A stretch of DNA of 64,000 nucleotides. It comes from Jackrogersella multiformis (lineage: Eukaryota > Ascomycota > Sordariomycetes > Xylariales > Hypoxylaceae). Below are positions 43,370 to 55,312 of this stretch, piece after piece. Every line of letters begins with the position of its first letter. The stretch's first letter is position 1. Under the pieces are notes generated by a model. The model searched no databases. It worked only from the letters and a program-made list of their open reading frames with translations, and was not told where the DNA came from. The position numbers and the translations under genes were made by a program. The stretch covers positions 3,906,001 to 3,970,000 of the forward strand of contig CADCXD010000002.1 in NCBI GenBank assembly GCA_902806575.1. The letters run 5' to 3'.

Positions 43370-45484
43370 TCATTCATCAGTCAGCACTCTAGTCCAGTCG
43401 AACTTCCTCCAGCGCTTTCTAAACCCGTCGACCCGTGTATCGGATTTATGCCACCGGCCTTGCCTCTTGATCACGTCTGGTTCCGCGTCCAACATCCCGC
43501 CTAGGATCTCCCTTGCGAATAGGTCCCCCTTGGGCCACCTGTTAGAGTCTTCTACTACGTGGCCTAATCCCCCGTCCAAGGTAAACCACGCATGGAAGTA
43601 CGGCATCTCCTTGGCGATGGATCGCCTGAATGCCATCTTTCCTAGTCCATCGCGTGCCTTCTTGCCCGTGTCGATAATCTTTTTGTGCTGTGACCATTCT
43701 TCGTCCGCCGTGAGCATCGCTTCCTTGAAGAAAGCCGGGGCGGTATCCCCTAGGTCGTAAGGGATAGGCACTGCTTGCATGGCGGCATGCATATGTCTGT
43801 GAGGAGCTGCCGCGTTTTCGTAGAATACTACTTCCCGTCCCTGTTCGTGGTACATCCTGGTCAGGCACTTCATGAAGTTGCGCATCTCCTCCCATTCATC
43901 GTCGTCACACTCGAGAAGGTTAGTTCGATGCTGGATAGGGATGATGACAGCGCCGCCCTCGCTCAATTCGGGCTCTGTAGGTAGCGTTAGATAGACTCGC
44001 GTCGCCAACGAGACTATAGGTGCGATCGGAGGTTGGTTGCGGTCTTCATGGTGACAAAGCTGGCAGTTATCCAGAATCTTATTGATCTTCTGGAAGTCGC
44101 CCACGGCCTGGTTCTTGAGGTTGATTTCGGATTTCTGCACCCGCTTGGCCAGCTTCTCGGCATTTTCGTCCATGTATTCGAGATCGTCGTCGAACTTGAC
44201 ATCTTTGGCGATTCGCTCAGCTAAGCGTACACCTTCGCCTCCTGCCTGGCCTCGTGTTCGTCGCTCTTCCCGAACCATGTCCTCTATCGTCATTTCTTCA
44301 TTTTGTTCCACCTGCCCTCTCTCACGGCCGCGCTTCGTCTCGACAGCCTTAGTCTCTCCGCGCGTGCCTGCTAGCATACGATTCTCCATCACGTTGAGGA
44401 CAACCGCTTCGGGGCCCTTTGATATAAAAGCTGCGGCAGCTTGATTATATTCTGCTTCTAGCTTAGCGGCATCTGGCGCCTTCTTCAATTTCGCTTTCAT
44501 CATCTGAGCTTTCAACCGATTTAGCGTAGTCTGATCAATTTGGGTTGACACGTGAGTTGATGCATCATCAGGGATAACAGCGCCTTGGTCCAGGTTTGTC
44601 GACGCCAGCTCAGCCTGTCGCTTTTCGAGTAAGTCTTGGTCCAGCTTCCTTTCCTCGAATAGCCCCCCGCTAGGTTTCTCCTTGCCAACGTAGCCGTCGC
44701 CATAGACTTTACGTCGATCTATTTCCATCTTCTCCTCGCGCGCATCGTCAAATTCTTGCAAGCTACCATATCGTTCTACCGCCACATCATCCACAGATCG
44801 TCCACTCTGTTCGGCTGTATTGTAGACTCCATTCAGCTTAGTCATTCTCCATTGCGACCCATTGTCGCCAAACGTATATTGGACTTCGTGCTGTGTTGGT
44901 AGCTCGATCTCGTCGATAGTCTTCCCACTGTTCAGTTCTTGCAGCTGTGCCGCATTAATCTCTCGCTTGTGAATCTCCCTCGGCTGCGCTTTGCTGGAGG
45001 TCGGTGGAGGTTTAGATACTGTGGAGCCTTTCTGGGTGTAGTCGATATCTAGCGCAGACGGAGCTGTCATCCAAGAGTCTCGAACAAGCTTGGAGGTAGT
45101 ATCAACTGGCTTTTCGGGTTTGGTATCATCTGTTGGTAATTCGTCGTCGGGTAACGATAAATGCTCCTTGGCATCGGAATCCTTCACAAGTCGGTCCCGT
45201 TTATTTAAATCGTGGTGATCGCTCTCGTGATGTTCACGTCTGTGGTGACGTTCATCATCTTTGGAATTACGGGATCGCTTATGTCGATGCCCATCTTCGT
45301 CCTCATTTTCTTGACGATCATGCGACCGGCGGTGGCCGTGATGATGACTATCGCGGTCGCGTTCCGTTGATCGATCTCGTCGATGATGATGATGCCTATG
45401 CTTCCGATGTTTCTTTTGATCTGTTTTCTCCCTCCCAGATTTCTCTGCGGCAAGGGATTTTTCAAATTCGTCTAGGCCGTCCAT
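43370..45484 (-). CDS. CWF19: Cwf19-like pre-mRNA splicing factor (CwfJ domains)
   Basis: Intronless protein of 704 residues. The N-terminal third is His/Arg/Asp-rich (HRKHRHHHHRRDRS and following), as in splicing-associated proteins. The middle has charged coiled segments (LNRLKAQMMKAKLKK, EEMTIEDMVREERRTRG). From about residue 465 come the two CwfJ C-terminal domains: NCQLCHHEDRNQPPIAP, then GGAVIIPIQHRTNLLECDDD, the HIT-like FYENAAAPHRHMHAAMQ, and MPYFHAWFTLDGGLGHVVE near the end. Cwf19/Drn1 proteins associate with late spliceosomes and intron-lariat turnover. It diverges from BRF1 with about 1 kb between the starts. Confidence 0.93.
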   Translation of the reverse strand: MDGLDEFEKSLAAEKSGREKTDQKKHRKHRHHHHRRDRSTERDRDSHHHGHRRSHDRQENEDEDGHRHKRSRNSKDDERHHRREHHESDHHDLNKRDRLVKDSDAKEHLSLPDDELPTDDTKPEKPVDTTSKLVRDSWMTAPSALDIDYTQKGSTVSKPPPTSSKAQPREIHKREINAAQLQELNSGKTIDEIELPTQHEVQYTFGDNGSQWRMTKLNGVYNTAEQSGRSVDDVAVERYGSLQEFDDAREEKMEIDRRKVYGDGYVGKEKPSGGLFEERKLDQDLLEKRQAELASTNLDQGAVIPDDASTHVSTQIDQTTLNRLKAQMMKAKLKKAPDAAKLEAEYNQAAAAFISKGPEAVVLNVMENRMLAGTRGETKAVETKRGRERGQVEQNEEMTIEDMVREERRTRGQAGGEGVRLAERIAKDVKFDDDLEYMDENAEKLAKRVQKSEINLKNQAVGDFQKINKILDNCQLCHHEDRNQPPIAPIVSLATRVYLTLPTEPELSEGGAVIIPIQHRTNLLECDDDEWEEMRNFMKCLTRMYHEQGREVVFYENAAAPHRHMHAAMQAVPIPYDLGDTAPAFFKEAMLTADEEWSQHKKIIDTGKKARDGLGKMAFRRSIAKEMPYFHAWFTLDGGLGHVVEDSNRWPKGDLFAREILGGMLDAEPDVIKRQGRWHKSDTRVDGFRKRWRKFDWTRVLTDE

Positions 45485-46478
45485 CCTGAAACATACAGTT
45501 TAGGTGATGGGAGTTGTAGTTTGGAGGTTAAAGCTCTGCCTATTGATGGATTATTGATTATTGATATGACGACACATCGAAAGATCCTCTAAGAAAATGG
45601 TCTAATACTTTTAAAGCAATATCTGGGTACGCGTAGTGGATAATATTCAATTATTATATGTATGCACCTAAAAGAAACTGCATATTCTAGTTTTCCATTT
45701 ACCTAGGTACTAAGTACCTATCTTGCCTAATTATAACTTAAATTTGTATTTTAAGTTCATATGAGCAATCAGTTATCAGTTCCTTAGGCCTTTGAGAAGT
45801 TTAAAGTATCTAAAAGAAAAGAAAATCAAATTTTCAATTTTGGTACGTTTGCAATTCGAACTACCAGGCTGTTCGTACCTAAATGTCACACCTATGATGA
45901 GTCAGCGAATTTTTAGTGAGATTGGTCAAAAAGCTTTTAGTTTCTTTTGCTAATTAAGAACCGGACCCCTCGACCACGCGGCCCCACGACACTACCTTTT
46001 TCCTCCTTCCCCACCAACTTCGCGACCCACAAAATCTCTGCGACTCTTTTTTTCTCGACTAAATCCCCCCGGCCATCCACCATTCATCATTCATCATTTC
46101 ACTTACAAGCCAATCTCATGCGAATAGCCTCAACCCATCATATTGGTCAGGGGCGATCAATTATACTCCTTCACACCTGCGTTCTAAGACTATCTTTTTA
46201 TTGAAAGTCCACTATATTCAATTAATTCATTGATTCAGTAGCGTCCCCCATTGGGGGTTTGCGAACCTGGATGACATTGCCATATCAATTATCAACTGTT
46301 ACCACCCTTTTGTTAACGACTTACACATAAACCTATCCTACCTATGTTCTATGTTCACACTTACACCTGGGTCTAAACTTACCTACCTGGGTAGGCAGAC
46401 TTACGCTACACTTGTACTATTACCAGTCGACTTGTATACCTCCTTGTACTATATTTCCTTCTACTACAAACACCAACC
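45485..46478. promoter_or_regulatory. Divergent promoter of the Cwf19-like gene and BRF1
   Basis: About 1 kb between divergent housekeeping genes. A pyrimidine-rich tract (45960-46110) precedes BRF1. A CCTACCTGGGTAGG-like palindrome lies near 46381-46394. No gene is supported. Confidence 0.5.
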
Positions 46479-49026
46479 ATGTCGTCATTTTTGAAACCCC
46501 TGAAGGGGTCCAAGAAGAATGGAGTCCGCTTCAGGCCGAGGGGGTCTGGTAATGGAGAGCGCATCAAAGAGGTTCTGGAACGAAGCCGTATGGAAGCAAT
46601 GGGCTTGAGTCCTACGCCAACACCTGCTGCAACACAACCCGTTCTCTCAGATCGGGAACCATGTCCAAATCCTGGCTGTCCAAACCCTACAGCACCAGTT
46701 ACCGATGGCTTCTGTTCGGCTTGTGGTCGAGAGATCGACTCATCCAACATTGTCTCCGAAGTTCAATTTGGCGAATCTTCGTCCGGCGCTGCTGTCGTCC
46801 ATGGAAGTTTCGTTGGTGCTGACCAGGGTACCGTCAACAGGAACTTAGGACCTCAGTATCGTCGACTTGGTGGTGGACTTACTGATGCTCGGGAGAAAAC
46901 TATCCGCGAAGGTGCGTTAAATCCGGACGAATATTTTAAGGGGTTGAAGAAACTAACCTAAGTATATAGCCAGGAATATGATGATCGGCTTTGCGCATCA
47001 GCTTAAGGAAGTCCCTCCGAATGCTGTCGATGCTGGCATCCAGATTTTCAAGCTCATCATGGAGGAGAATTGGCTTCAGGGACGAGGTATGGATAAAGTT
47101 GTTCCTGTGTGCCTCTACACAGCTTGTCGAAGAGAAGATCGATGTAAAGTTATGCTTATTGACTTTGCCGAACTAGTCCATGTAAGTATCATGCATCTTT
47201 CAAGTCATGAAATTTACCCCTATCGTTATTTCACCTGGCTAACCATTGTTAAGGTCAACGTCTACGATCTTGGACACGTATTCAAAGACCTCAACAACAT
47301 TTACTCCTTTCAGAACAACAACGTCAAGTCTATAATCCCTGAAGACCTCATTTACCGTTTTTGTTCAAAGCTTGACTTTGGCGACTTCACCAATAAAGTC
47401 GCAGCTGATGCAATTAGGCTATGCCAGAGAATGGGCCGTGACTGGATGGTTATGGGCCGCCGGCCTTCTGGCATTTGCGGAGCTTGCATCTTAATGGCAT
47501 CGCGCATGTGGAACTTTCGCCGAACTGTACGAGAGGTCGTCTATGTCGTCAAGGTCACCACCCATACGATCGAGCAGCGTCTTGACGAGTTCACAGTTAC
47601 GGAGAGTAGCGAACTGACTATCGAGGACTTCCTGAATCGAGAATTTCTCGAGTCCCGTCATGATCCACCCGCCTTCTATAAGAAAACAACCGAATGGCAA
47701 GAGAAGATTGAGAAGGATGGAAAAGTGAGAAAGCGAAAGCGTGCTATCGACGATATTGGTGACGACGAGACTCTGCCGGGCTCGGAGACCGGGACACCCG
47801 CTCCAAATTGCTCTACTACGACGCCGAGAGCTTCGCCTGCTGTATCGGACATGCCACCCCCGCCACCCCCTCGACCACCTCCCGACACTTCTAACATGCG
47901 CCAAGTGACGGAGTACCTGCCAAGGTCCTTTGATAACACCGAGGGAAGACAGCTGGTTGCTCCATTTGATCCCGACAAGCTGCCGAAGCAAGCTCCCAAA
48001 AAGAACGCCGCCCGAGATATTTCTGATTGCCTTAATGCGGCAAATCCAGAGGGCGACGAAGCAGTGGATGAATTGGCGGCAGAGTATGACTCTGAGGAAC
48101 AGCTCGAGAATGACCAGGATCAAGAGCTGGAGGATGGAGATGAAGAACCAGATCAGCCGACAACTCGACGGCGTGGTCGCAAGAAAGGACCTGCAGAACC
48201 GCTGCTCACTTTTAACGATGAGTGGGAGCGTGACGAGGCGGTCTTGGAGCAACAGATCAACGAGGTGATTAACGATCCTCACAGTGACGAGCATAGCAAA
48301 GCCCTGGCTACGGCTGCCCACCTGGCACACATCAAGGCCGAGTGGGCACGCTCTCTGCTTCCGCAGCGAGAATTAAGCATGGATGCGATCATTGGCGAGG
48401 ATGAATTTGCTGATGACCCGGAGGTCCAGTTTTGCCAGCTCTCGCCTAACGAGGTTAAGATCAAAGAGAGCATCTGGATAAACGCGAATAAGGACTGGCT
48501 GCGTAAGCAGCAAGAGAAAGACTATCGAAAGCAGATGGAGGATCTAGGCCCTCCTAAGCGAAAGCGTAACCGTGTGAAGAGACCACGAATTGGCGAAGGC
48601 CAGCTCACGCCAGCTTCCACCCCGGGCGAAGCCGCTCGGGAGGTGCTGAAGAATCGGTCTACCTACTCTAAGCGGATCAATTATGATGCTATCGAGAGCC
48701 TCTTTACCAACTCTGGACCTGGCGGGCCTGGATCGGTGGCCTCTCAGGCTGCAACCCCGGCTGCTAGCGTGGTCGCCGCCAACGGCAATACAGAATCCAA
48801 CGAGGCGGAGAACGAAGAAGACGCAGAGAACGAAGAAGACGCAGAGAATGAAGAAGACGCGGAGGGTGAAACCGAAGAGGTGTACGAAGAGCAACCTACA
48901 GAAGTGTACGATGAGTATTACGACGACCAAGAGCAAACAGGCTATGACGAAACCGGATACGATGAGACAGGCTATAACGAAGGGGGTTATGGTGAAGATG
49001 ACTACGGTGGTGGAGAGGAGTATTAA
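46479..49026 (+). CDS. BRF1: Transcription factor IIIB subunit BRF1
   Basis: TFIIB-related subunit of TFIIIB that recruits RNA polymerase III in the nucleus. 805 residues, exons 46479-46911, 46970-47181 and 47254-49026. The N-terminus has a zinc ribbon (cysteines in CPNPGC and CSACG). Two cyclin-fold repeats follow: first IGFAHQLKEVPPNAVD with VCLYTACRREDRCKVMLIDF, second MGRRPSGICGACILMASRM and VVYVVKVTTHTIEQRLDEF. The Brf1 C-terminal homology region is visible around AEYDSEEQ and FNDEWERDE, with QKDYRKQMEDL-like helices (EKDYRKQMEDL) and GEAAREVLKNRSTYSKRINY. The tail has an 18-bp repeat giving three AENEED copies (48805-48858) and Gly/Tyr repeats (ETGYD). The gene is complete and intact. 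Confidence 0.95.
48805..48858 (+). repeat. 18-bp coding repeat in BRF1 (AENEED)x3
   Basis: Three tandem 18-bp units encode AENEED near the acidic C-terminus. The units differ by only one or two bases, which suggests recent expansion. Confidence 0.9.
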
Positions 49027-49453
49027 GTGTAATACCATGTGGTCAAGTGGATCATTGCTAGCTAGTGAAGAATGTTGCTCGTTGGTCACCATCTTCATAG
49101 AGAATTAGCTGAAGCAATATGAAATCCAATGCTGTTCAAAGTTGTCCTGTATACCTGATGGCGACAATACTAACACGTGTAGTATTTCCCGCAGTGAGCT
49201 TGTCTCGGTATAATTCTCAACCGTAAGTTTACGTAGCTGTAAGGTAAGCTCATATACAAGGGCTCCTCTAGACCATATTTATAGCATGGCAGGACAGGCA
49301 AGTCACGAAATCGGTCTGATCATTGATGTATAAAGTTGCCAATGGCCAATGTTCTTGTTCGAAGGTTATCTCAAAAGCAAACAGCAAAACCCATATACGT
49401 TAGGTGCATTTCCAGACGCCCTTTGTTTTCCCTTTCTTTTCGGTCTCGATCGT
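49027..49453. other. Convergent spacer BRF1/SEC11
   Basis: 427-bp 3' spacer between two convergent genes, AT-rich, without further features. Confidence 0.5.
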
Positions 49454-50043
49454 TCACTCCCTCTGCAGCACAACCAGCAGGCCCATGATTCCCAGCATGA
49501 CGGTCTTCAGCCACGGGTGCTCGCTCAGCATGATAGTAACATAGCCGACGAAGGGGATGTAGGCGACGACGCTGCCGATGATGTCCTTGCGCTCGAGGTA
49601 GTCCTGGCCGCGGGCGTACAGCTCGGTGTCGTCGGCGGCGTTGTTGTCGCCCTTGGTTAGGAGGCGCGCTCGTGGCCCCTTGCCGAACTTGCGCACCACG
49701 CGGTGAACGATGGGGATGTCCTTGCCCTTCACGTTGTATACCACTATCTCGCCTACGCCCGTCTCGGCCGCCAGGTTGCGGTTCCAGAGGAAGAGCAGGT
49801 CGCCGCGCTGGAAGGCCGGCTCCATCGATCCCGATAGCACGACCACGATGGGCGAGGGCGAGTCGGCGAACACGGAGAGGCCTTTCCACATCTGCGGAGG
49901 GGGGTTAGTAAGGGTTATCCGTGTTGTTGGGTTAGAGGTGCTGGGTAAAGGGCAGGACGTACCATGAATGCGGTAGACAGGATCAAAGCAAAATTTAGCA
50001 GCTGGGCGGCTGCCTGTCGCGGGTTCTGGAGACCTGACAACAT
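49454..50043 (-). CDS. SEC11: Signal peptidase complex catalytic subunit SEC11
   Basis: ER membrane serine protease that removes signal peptides, 172 residues, the usual family length. Exons are 50043-49963 (27 codons, MLSGLQNPRQAAAQ and a membrane segment LLNFALILSTAFM) and 49891-49454. The catalytic Ser is in VVVLSGSMEPAF and the His in DIPIVHRVVRKF. The conserved LLTKGDNNAADD carries the acidic residues. The second hydrophobic stretch (IIGSVVAYIPFVGYVTIML) and a C-terminal hydrophobic end complete it. I placed the start at 50043 because it reproduces the known SEC11 N-terminus. A longer frame reading upstream crosses the intron and is not needed. Confidence 0.95.
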
Positions 50044-51072
50044 TTTCGTATCTTTTTCGCGTCAAAGTGCGGTTGGGTTCTGTGTGGTGGCCTTTGTGTC
50101 GCTGGCCTCGATGATTTGGAGGCCAGCTTTGTAGGAATCGGAGGTGCAGTTGAGCTGGGCTGTGCTTTTTGTTGTGAACGGTAGGTAGGATGATGGATGA
50201 TGTATGATGGAGCTTCAAGTTATGAAAGTGGCCTTTACTTGCTGGTCATCGTGTTATCGATAACGATAAGAAGCAGCTGTCGGTTTCCTTGGCGGGCTAT
50301 CGACAGTTGGAGAAGATTTACAGCCAATAAGATTCAATTTTTACACTAGTTTGGCTTATTTAGGCAGGAATCTCTTTTAGATCTACTTCGATTATAGGTA
50401 CGTACCTTGGTACTGTAGCTTTGTATAAGTCCTAAGGTCATTTGATGTTGTTCAAAAGCTCAACTTCGATCTCAGTCTGTAGATATCTGCATGTATTGAT
50501 TTCAGCATGTATTTATATACCCTAGGGACTGGACTATTCTAAACATGAAGACTTACATACTACATACTAGATCTTGGTGATGATAATAGGTTAACAGCTA
50601 ACCTGTTACCTATGGCACTGCTAAATCTTAGAATCTCTATATAATATATGCATTTACTTTCTATGCGACTTACTATGAAAAGCGGTGGTTTCTATTTCTA
50701 ACCTTGAAGTACCTTGATAACTCGAGCTGGCTTGTTGCCTTCCTCAACCATACGATGACTCCCTTGTCATTACTTTAAGTTAGAATCATGCCTTCTCCAT
50801 AGAGTGTTTCATTCAACGCTCCTGACCTCTGTTATACATTCACTACCTAGGCACCCGCTTGTTTTCCTTGTTTGGTCTAAATTAATTACCGATTCTTACC
50901 TTTCACTCTCCTTCCGAGCCTCGATAGCTAACCCTCATCTATTCGCAAACCCATCTCTGCCTTGAACCTCTGATATAGAACCTACTAAGCATTACCTACC
51001 CGGCTTTCTTCTTGGAATATCGTATACTACTTCAGCCTCGGATCCGACAATTCCTACATATATATCGCCATT
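50044..51072. promoter_or_regulatory. Divergent spacer SEC11 / membrane-protein gene
   Basis: 1-kb region between divergent genes. The sequence near 50255-50270 contains a short inverted repeat (TTATCGATAACGATAA). The last 300 bp are pyrimidine-rich, fitting a fungal leader. Confidence 0.45.
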
Positions 51073-52447
51073 ATGTCGGAGGCGACAGACAGATCACCTC
51101 TACTCCCGCACCCAACCCCGGGACCAGGCCAATCTGGCAGCTCATCTCATTCGGGCCAAGGCGGTCAATCTAATCAGCCCGGTCCATCAGATAGCCATGT
51201 ACATATCTCCTTTATCACCCCTTGATCCTTATTATATTATCCCGGAGGAGATGTGCTAACTACTGGTAGCCAATATACCTTCGAGCATGTCACTCGTCAT
51301 GGCGTATCATTGACCAGAACGTCCTCCTACTTCTCCGTTTCATCTTTGCCGGGTACCTTTCGGCAGTATTTGGCGTCTCTCTCAAATACAAGCTTGAAAC
51401 CATAGACAAACACACCGGTTGGCGTATCCCATTCCAATTCTCGACCGTTGCTTTTTGTATACAGTGGGCGTGGCATTTGCAGATGATGGTTAGTTTAGCC
51501 TCTACATCGGTACACTAATGCTCTCCGCTGTAATAACACGCATGGTTAAAATAATAGGTCTGGACAGCTATGCACCTCGTTTTCCCAAAGGCAATAGAGG
51601 TTAACCCCGATGATTGCCATGGGCACAAGCTCAGGGCTCATATTCTTCGCTTCTTCTCTCCGCCAAACAAGGCAAATTGCCCTATTCGCCGGTTTAATTT
51701 TAGCATGTTCTACACCATTGCTCACGTCTTCCCCATGATGAACACGTTGATCTATTGGGGCTGCCTCGTCCCCGCTGGACATGGCGGCTTCACGCCACCG
51801 TCTATGCCGCATCATCATTCTCCTGGAATAGCATGTAGCGGCAATGGGACAAACACCCCAGGTAGGTGAAATTATAGTCTGGTCGTCTCTTATACTAGGT
51901 AGCTTCTATAAGTACTGATGACAAACGACAGACAAGGGGCTGTTTGAGTTAGAACCGATCAGCGCGTTCAGCATCATCAACGTCTGGAGCATCACTTCGA
52001 TCATCGCGATCATCGAGATATCTTTCCTCAATAGCATTCGCCGACAAACTGTAAGTAATGCTATGATGTTCCCGAATTTACAACTGATCACTGATGGGCG
52101 CGTCATCCAACAGCCAATCATAGGCCATACAGTTGGAGTCATGTTCTGCAGTGGCGTATACCTCGCCTGGGCGGGAATTGGCAAGCTTCTTACTGGTCAT
52201 TCGGGGCTTTTCTTCCTCGACCCCGATATCATGAGTGAAATGCCGGAGGCTATTATCGCGGCGTGTATAGTCTTTGTTGCCGTGTCTCCTGGAGGTAAGA
52301 CACTCTAAAAATATAAGGGGAAACTTATCTTAGAAGATATGCTGATGATACTTGAATAACACAGTTTTCACGTATATGTACGGGCTAGTCGCGATGCGTG
52401 AGACAATCACAGCTGTACACCAGCCTTCATCATCGTCCTCATCCTAA
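51073..52447 (+). CDS. Six-helix membrane protein of unknown function
   Basis: Six exons (51073-51198, 51270-51488, 51558-51861, 51932-52050, 52114-52294, 52365-52447) give 343 residues; every junction keeps frame. The N-terminus is cytosolic-looking and Gly/Ser/Pro-rich (SPLLPHPTPGPG). Six hydrophobic segments are seen: around LLLLRFIFAGYLSAVFG, STVAFCIQWAWHLQMM, FYTIAHVFPMMNTLIYWG, IINVWSITSIIAIIEI, VGVMFCSGVYLAWAG and IIAACIVFVAVSPGVF. A loop rich in Pro and His (PPSMPHHHSPG) lies between helices 3 and 4. The helix count and His-containing helices recall FAR-17a/AIG1-like proteins, but I cannot confirm this. The C-terminus is a run of six serines. Confidence 0.8.
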
Positions 52448-54469
52448 TGAGCGGGAGACTACATACTCCTTCTTTTTAGAAGGAGACGATCCGACTGGCT
52501 AGCTTATATAGAATGAGTCTGATACTGTTTTCCCGGCATGATACTGGGAGGTGGCTATTGGTGAATGGGGAGTTATGTGTGGTCTTAAGTTCTATTTGAA
52601 CCTAGAGCAGATAGCAATTAATCGCACTGTGCCTGGCAGATTGGGGTTTAGAATCGGTGGTGAGACTAAATACAAAGATGAGTAGTCGGAGCAAGAGGAA
52701 TGCGATAGATGATATAGTTCCACGAGACAACCTAAAAATGAGACATGACATGGATGGTCAAATCACAGGCTAATAAGAATAAGGTTGTTTACAGTTACGT
52801 AGCAGTGTCGTAAAACACCTAGTAGTTACACAGGTACCTAGACTTAGTCCCTAAAAGGTACATACATAGATAAATATCGTCATTGCTTCAATTAATGCAT
52901 TTAACGCATCGTCAATACCCCTGCTGCCCTGTCGTGTCTTACCCGACTTTTTGGTAGGCAGGTATTAGGGTCAACCCCACGCCAAACGCAAGGGTATCGA
53001 TGATCCACGGGTACCAGGTAGGTACCTAGGTACCTAAGGTATGTAAGAATCTTTACATAATTCTCATTCATCCGATATCTTCCATATTTCCATATTTCCT
53101 GCTTTGCATGTTGTCAATCGTAAGCGACAGACACCATAACAGATGGCTATTCGCTAAAAAGGTGTCAACGGCGATTGGACTCGAGGCAGTGCACTGCAAC
53201 ATGATATTTAGATAAGGCTTGGAATCTCACCTATCCACCACCTGCAGTCCACCAATCCACCAATCCACCGAGGATCGAGGATCGAGTATCGTATGAAATC
53301 ATCGCTGCTACGCCATCTGCCCCATACCGTCTATCCAATATTCTTCTAGGCTCATCATCGGAGATTTGGACCTCGTCTGCCTGGCTTTCGTGTCAAAACG
53401 GTGAGCTGTCAGTCATGAACGATGCTTCACATGAGGGTAAATAAATAATGGCCCCCACGTGGTGGGCTGCCCAATCGTGCCTCGTTTACCTTCCCGGTCT
53501 GTTGGAGACTTGGAGACCTGGAGTCATTTAGCATCGATCTCGGACGGTCTAGGTCGCATCCACGATGAGGCGGACAAGTACTGCAGAGAGAGGCTGGGCA
53601 GACAGGGGATGTATTTGTCTCGCTGCTTTCTACATAGCACACTGTTCTGCATGTTTATTGTCCGGCCAGTTGATGTGGTGATAAGTATAGGTATATGTAT
53701 AGGTGTAGTGGTACTGCAGCTAACGAAGATTCACAAGCCAAATACGACCTATTAGACGACCTACTGAGAATCAAGACTCATATTAAATGCAGCAGAACTG
53801 CAGTAGAGTACCATAACCGCAAACCGGCGCGGTGATCTGAGGCCCGATTTAGCGAATCAACATGCAAGTCAGGGGTCTAGTGTCTTTGCCGCTGTCATGG
53901 ATTGGGGTGGATGGTAGGATGGTGGTATGCCAGCCTGGGGAAGGGTGAAAAAACCCACCCTATCAAAGCCAAGGCGGCATCCATACTGGCTCTAGGTAGG
54001 CAAGCAGGCAAGAAAGCTGAGAAAGCTGTGAAGGAGGAGAATATGCGGCTAAAATATCATAAAATATAAATATCGTCAAATCCCCCCTCTACTTCTTCTT
54101 CCCCCCCTCTTTTCGTTCTTCCTCCCCCACCACAACCATCAGGGTCGCAAAGCTACTCCAAGGATATTTCTAGATACATTCGTTTAACCCCCTTCGAATC
54201 GACTCTGGAATAGACCGCCCGGGCCCTTGTCAATCATTTTTTTATTGTGCGTCGATTTTTCTCTCACCAACCTCACACACACTCTCTAAGTCTACGGAAA
54301 ACCGAAATCACCCTTTTACGCTCTTTTCGTCGCTCTCTAGTCAATCAAATCCAGAAAAGGAGAAAATTTTTGGTTTTCCCTTATCTAGTAAAATCCCGAA
54401 CCCGAAATCGACTTCGCCGACGACACCCTGTCTCGATTTCTTTCGCTACTCCGAACAACTACCGCCGTC
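52448..54469. other. 2-kb spacer before the BTB gene
   Basis: Intergenic, with a CAGGTAGGTACCTAGGTACC-type palindrome at about 53015-53034. The part after 54060 is C/T-rich and probably the BTB leader. The frame at 53459-53755 has no recognisable features. Confidence 0.5.
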
Positions 54470-55312
54470 ATGTTCAAGCGCTCGTTCCGGTCCGCGGACC
54501 GAGTCGACAAGTCGGCGAGGCTGAAGAAATCAAGCAACAATGGCAATAAATCGGTTCGGGATCCCCAGAAGCTAGCGAAACTGCAGCGGTCGCTCGAAGA
54601 GATTATTCCCTCTAAGAAGACTCTCACCTCTCCCATCGTCACCCTGACGGTTGGCCGAGAGGGGCGACTGTTCGCGGCCCACGAGGAGGTTCTGAGCCAG
54701 TCGCCCTTTTTTGAGAGGGCCTGCCGGGACCAATACCTCGAGGCGCAGGGCAAGAGGATTTCGCTTCCGGACGAAGAACCTGAGATCTTCTCGGCAGTTC
54801 TCGAGTACCTCTACAAGGGCGACTACTACCCGCGCTTGGTACACAACAAGCGTCGAAACTCTTGGGAGCTCGAAGATGCCGTGGGATCACCCGACCCCTC
54901 AGAAAACACCCGAGCTGGCCGCGGGGGCGTCGAGGCCACAATGCACGTTTCCAGCGTGAACCAGTATCTCCTACGGGATACAGTCGTCTACTGCGCCGCC
55001 GAGCGATTCGGACTCGAGGAGCTCAAACGCCTGTCTCTTCGGAAGCAGGGCCTTCAGAGTGGGATCGATGTCGGAACGATCCTTCGGTCGGCCCAGTACG
55101 CCTACGACAACACGCCGGACACGGACTCGCGACTACGCGCTCACTATCTCGCCCTGATCATCCGATGTCGCAAGACGTTCAAGAGGAGCGGAACCATGCA
55201 AACGGAGATGGAACGCGGCGGCAAACTCTTCTTCGACCTATTCGTGGCCATGTGCAACCATCTTGACGACGTCGTGGAGATGAGCAATGCTCGGACACCA
55301 AAGACGATTTGA
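54470..55312 (+). CDS. BTB/POZ domain protein
   Basis: Intronless protein of 280 residues. A basic, Ser/Lys-rich N-terminus of about 50 residues precedes a BTB fold: IVTLTVGREGRLFAAHEEVL and SQSPFFERACRDQYLEAQ, then ISLPDEEPEIFSAVLEYLY, the classic BTB core order. After a variable insert (RAGRGGVEATMHV), a helical C-terminal part follows with VVYCAAERFGLEELKRLSL, as in fungal BTB proteins of the KLHL-like small type. BTB domains dimerise and can bind Cullin-3, but no second recognition domain is present, so the partner is unknown. The exon is GC-rich with good codon character. Confidence 0.88.
   Translation: MFKRSFRSADRVDKSARLKKSSNNGNKSVRDPQKLAKLQRSLEEIIPSKKTLTSPIVTLTVGREGRLFAAHEEVLSQSPFFERACRDQYLEAQGKRISLPDEEPEIFSAVLEYLYKGDYYPRLVHNKRRNSWELEDAVGSPDPSENTRAGRGGVEATMHVSSVNQYLLRDTVVYCAAERFGLEELKRLSLRKQGLQSGIDVGTILRSAQYAYDNTPDTDSRLRAHYLALIIRCRKTFKRSGTMQTEMERGGKLFFDLFVAMCNHLDDVVEMSNARTPKTI

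Noticed and set aside
47491..48330. 279-codon antisense frame over BRF1
   Set aside because: It lies opposite the conserved BRF1 coding exon, and its composition is the mirror of that exon. No domain is seen.
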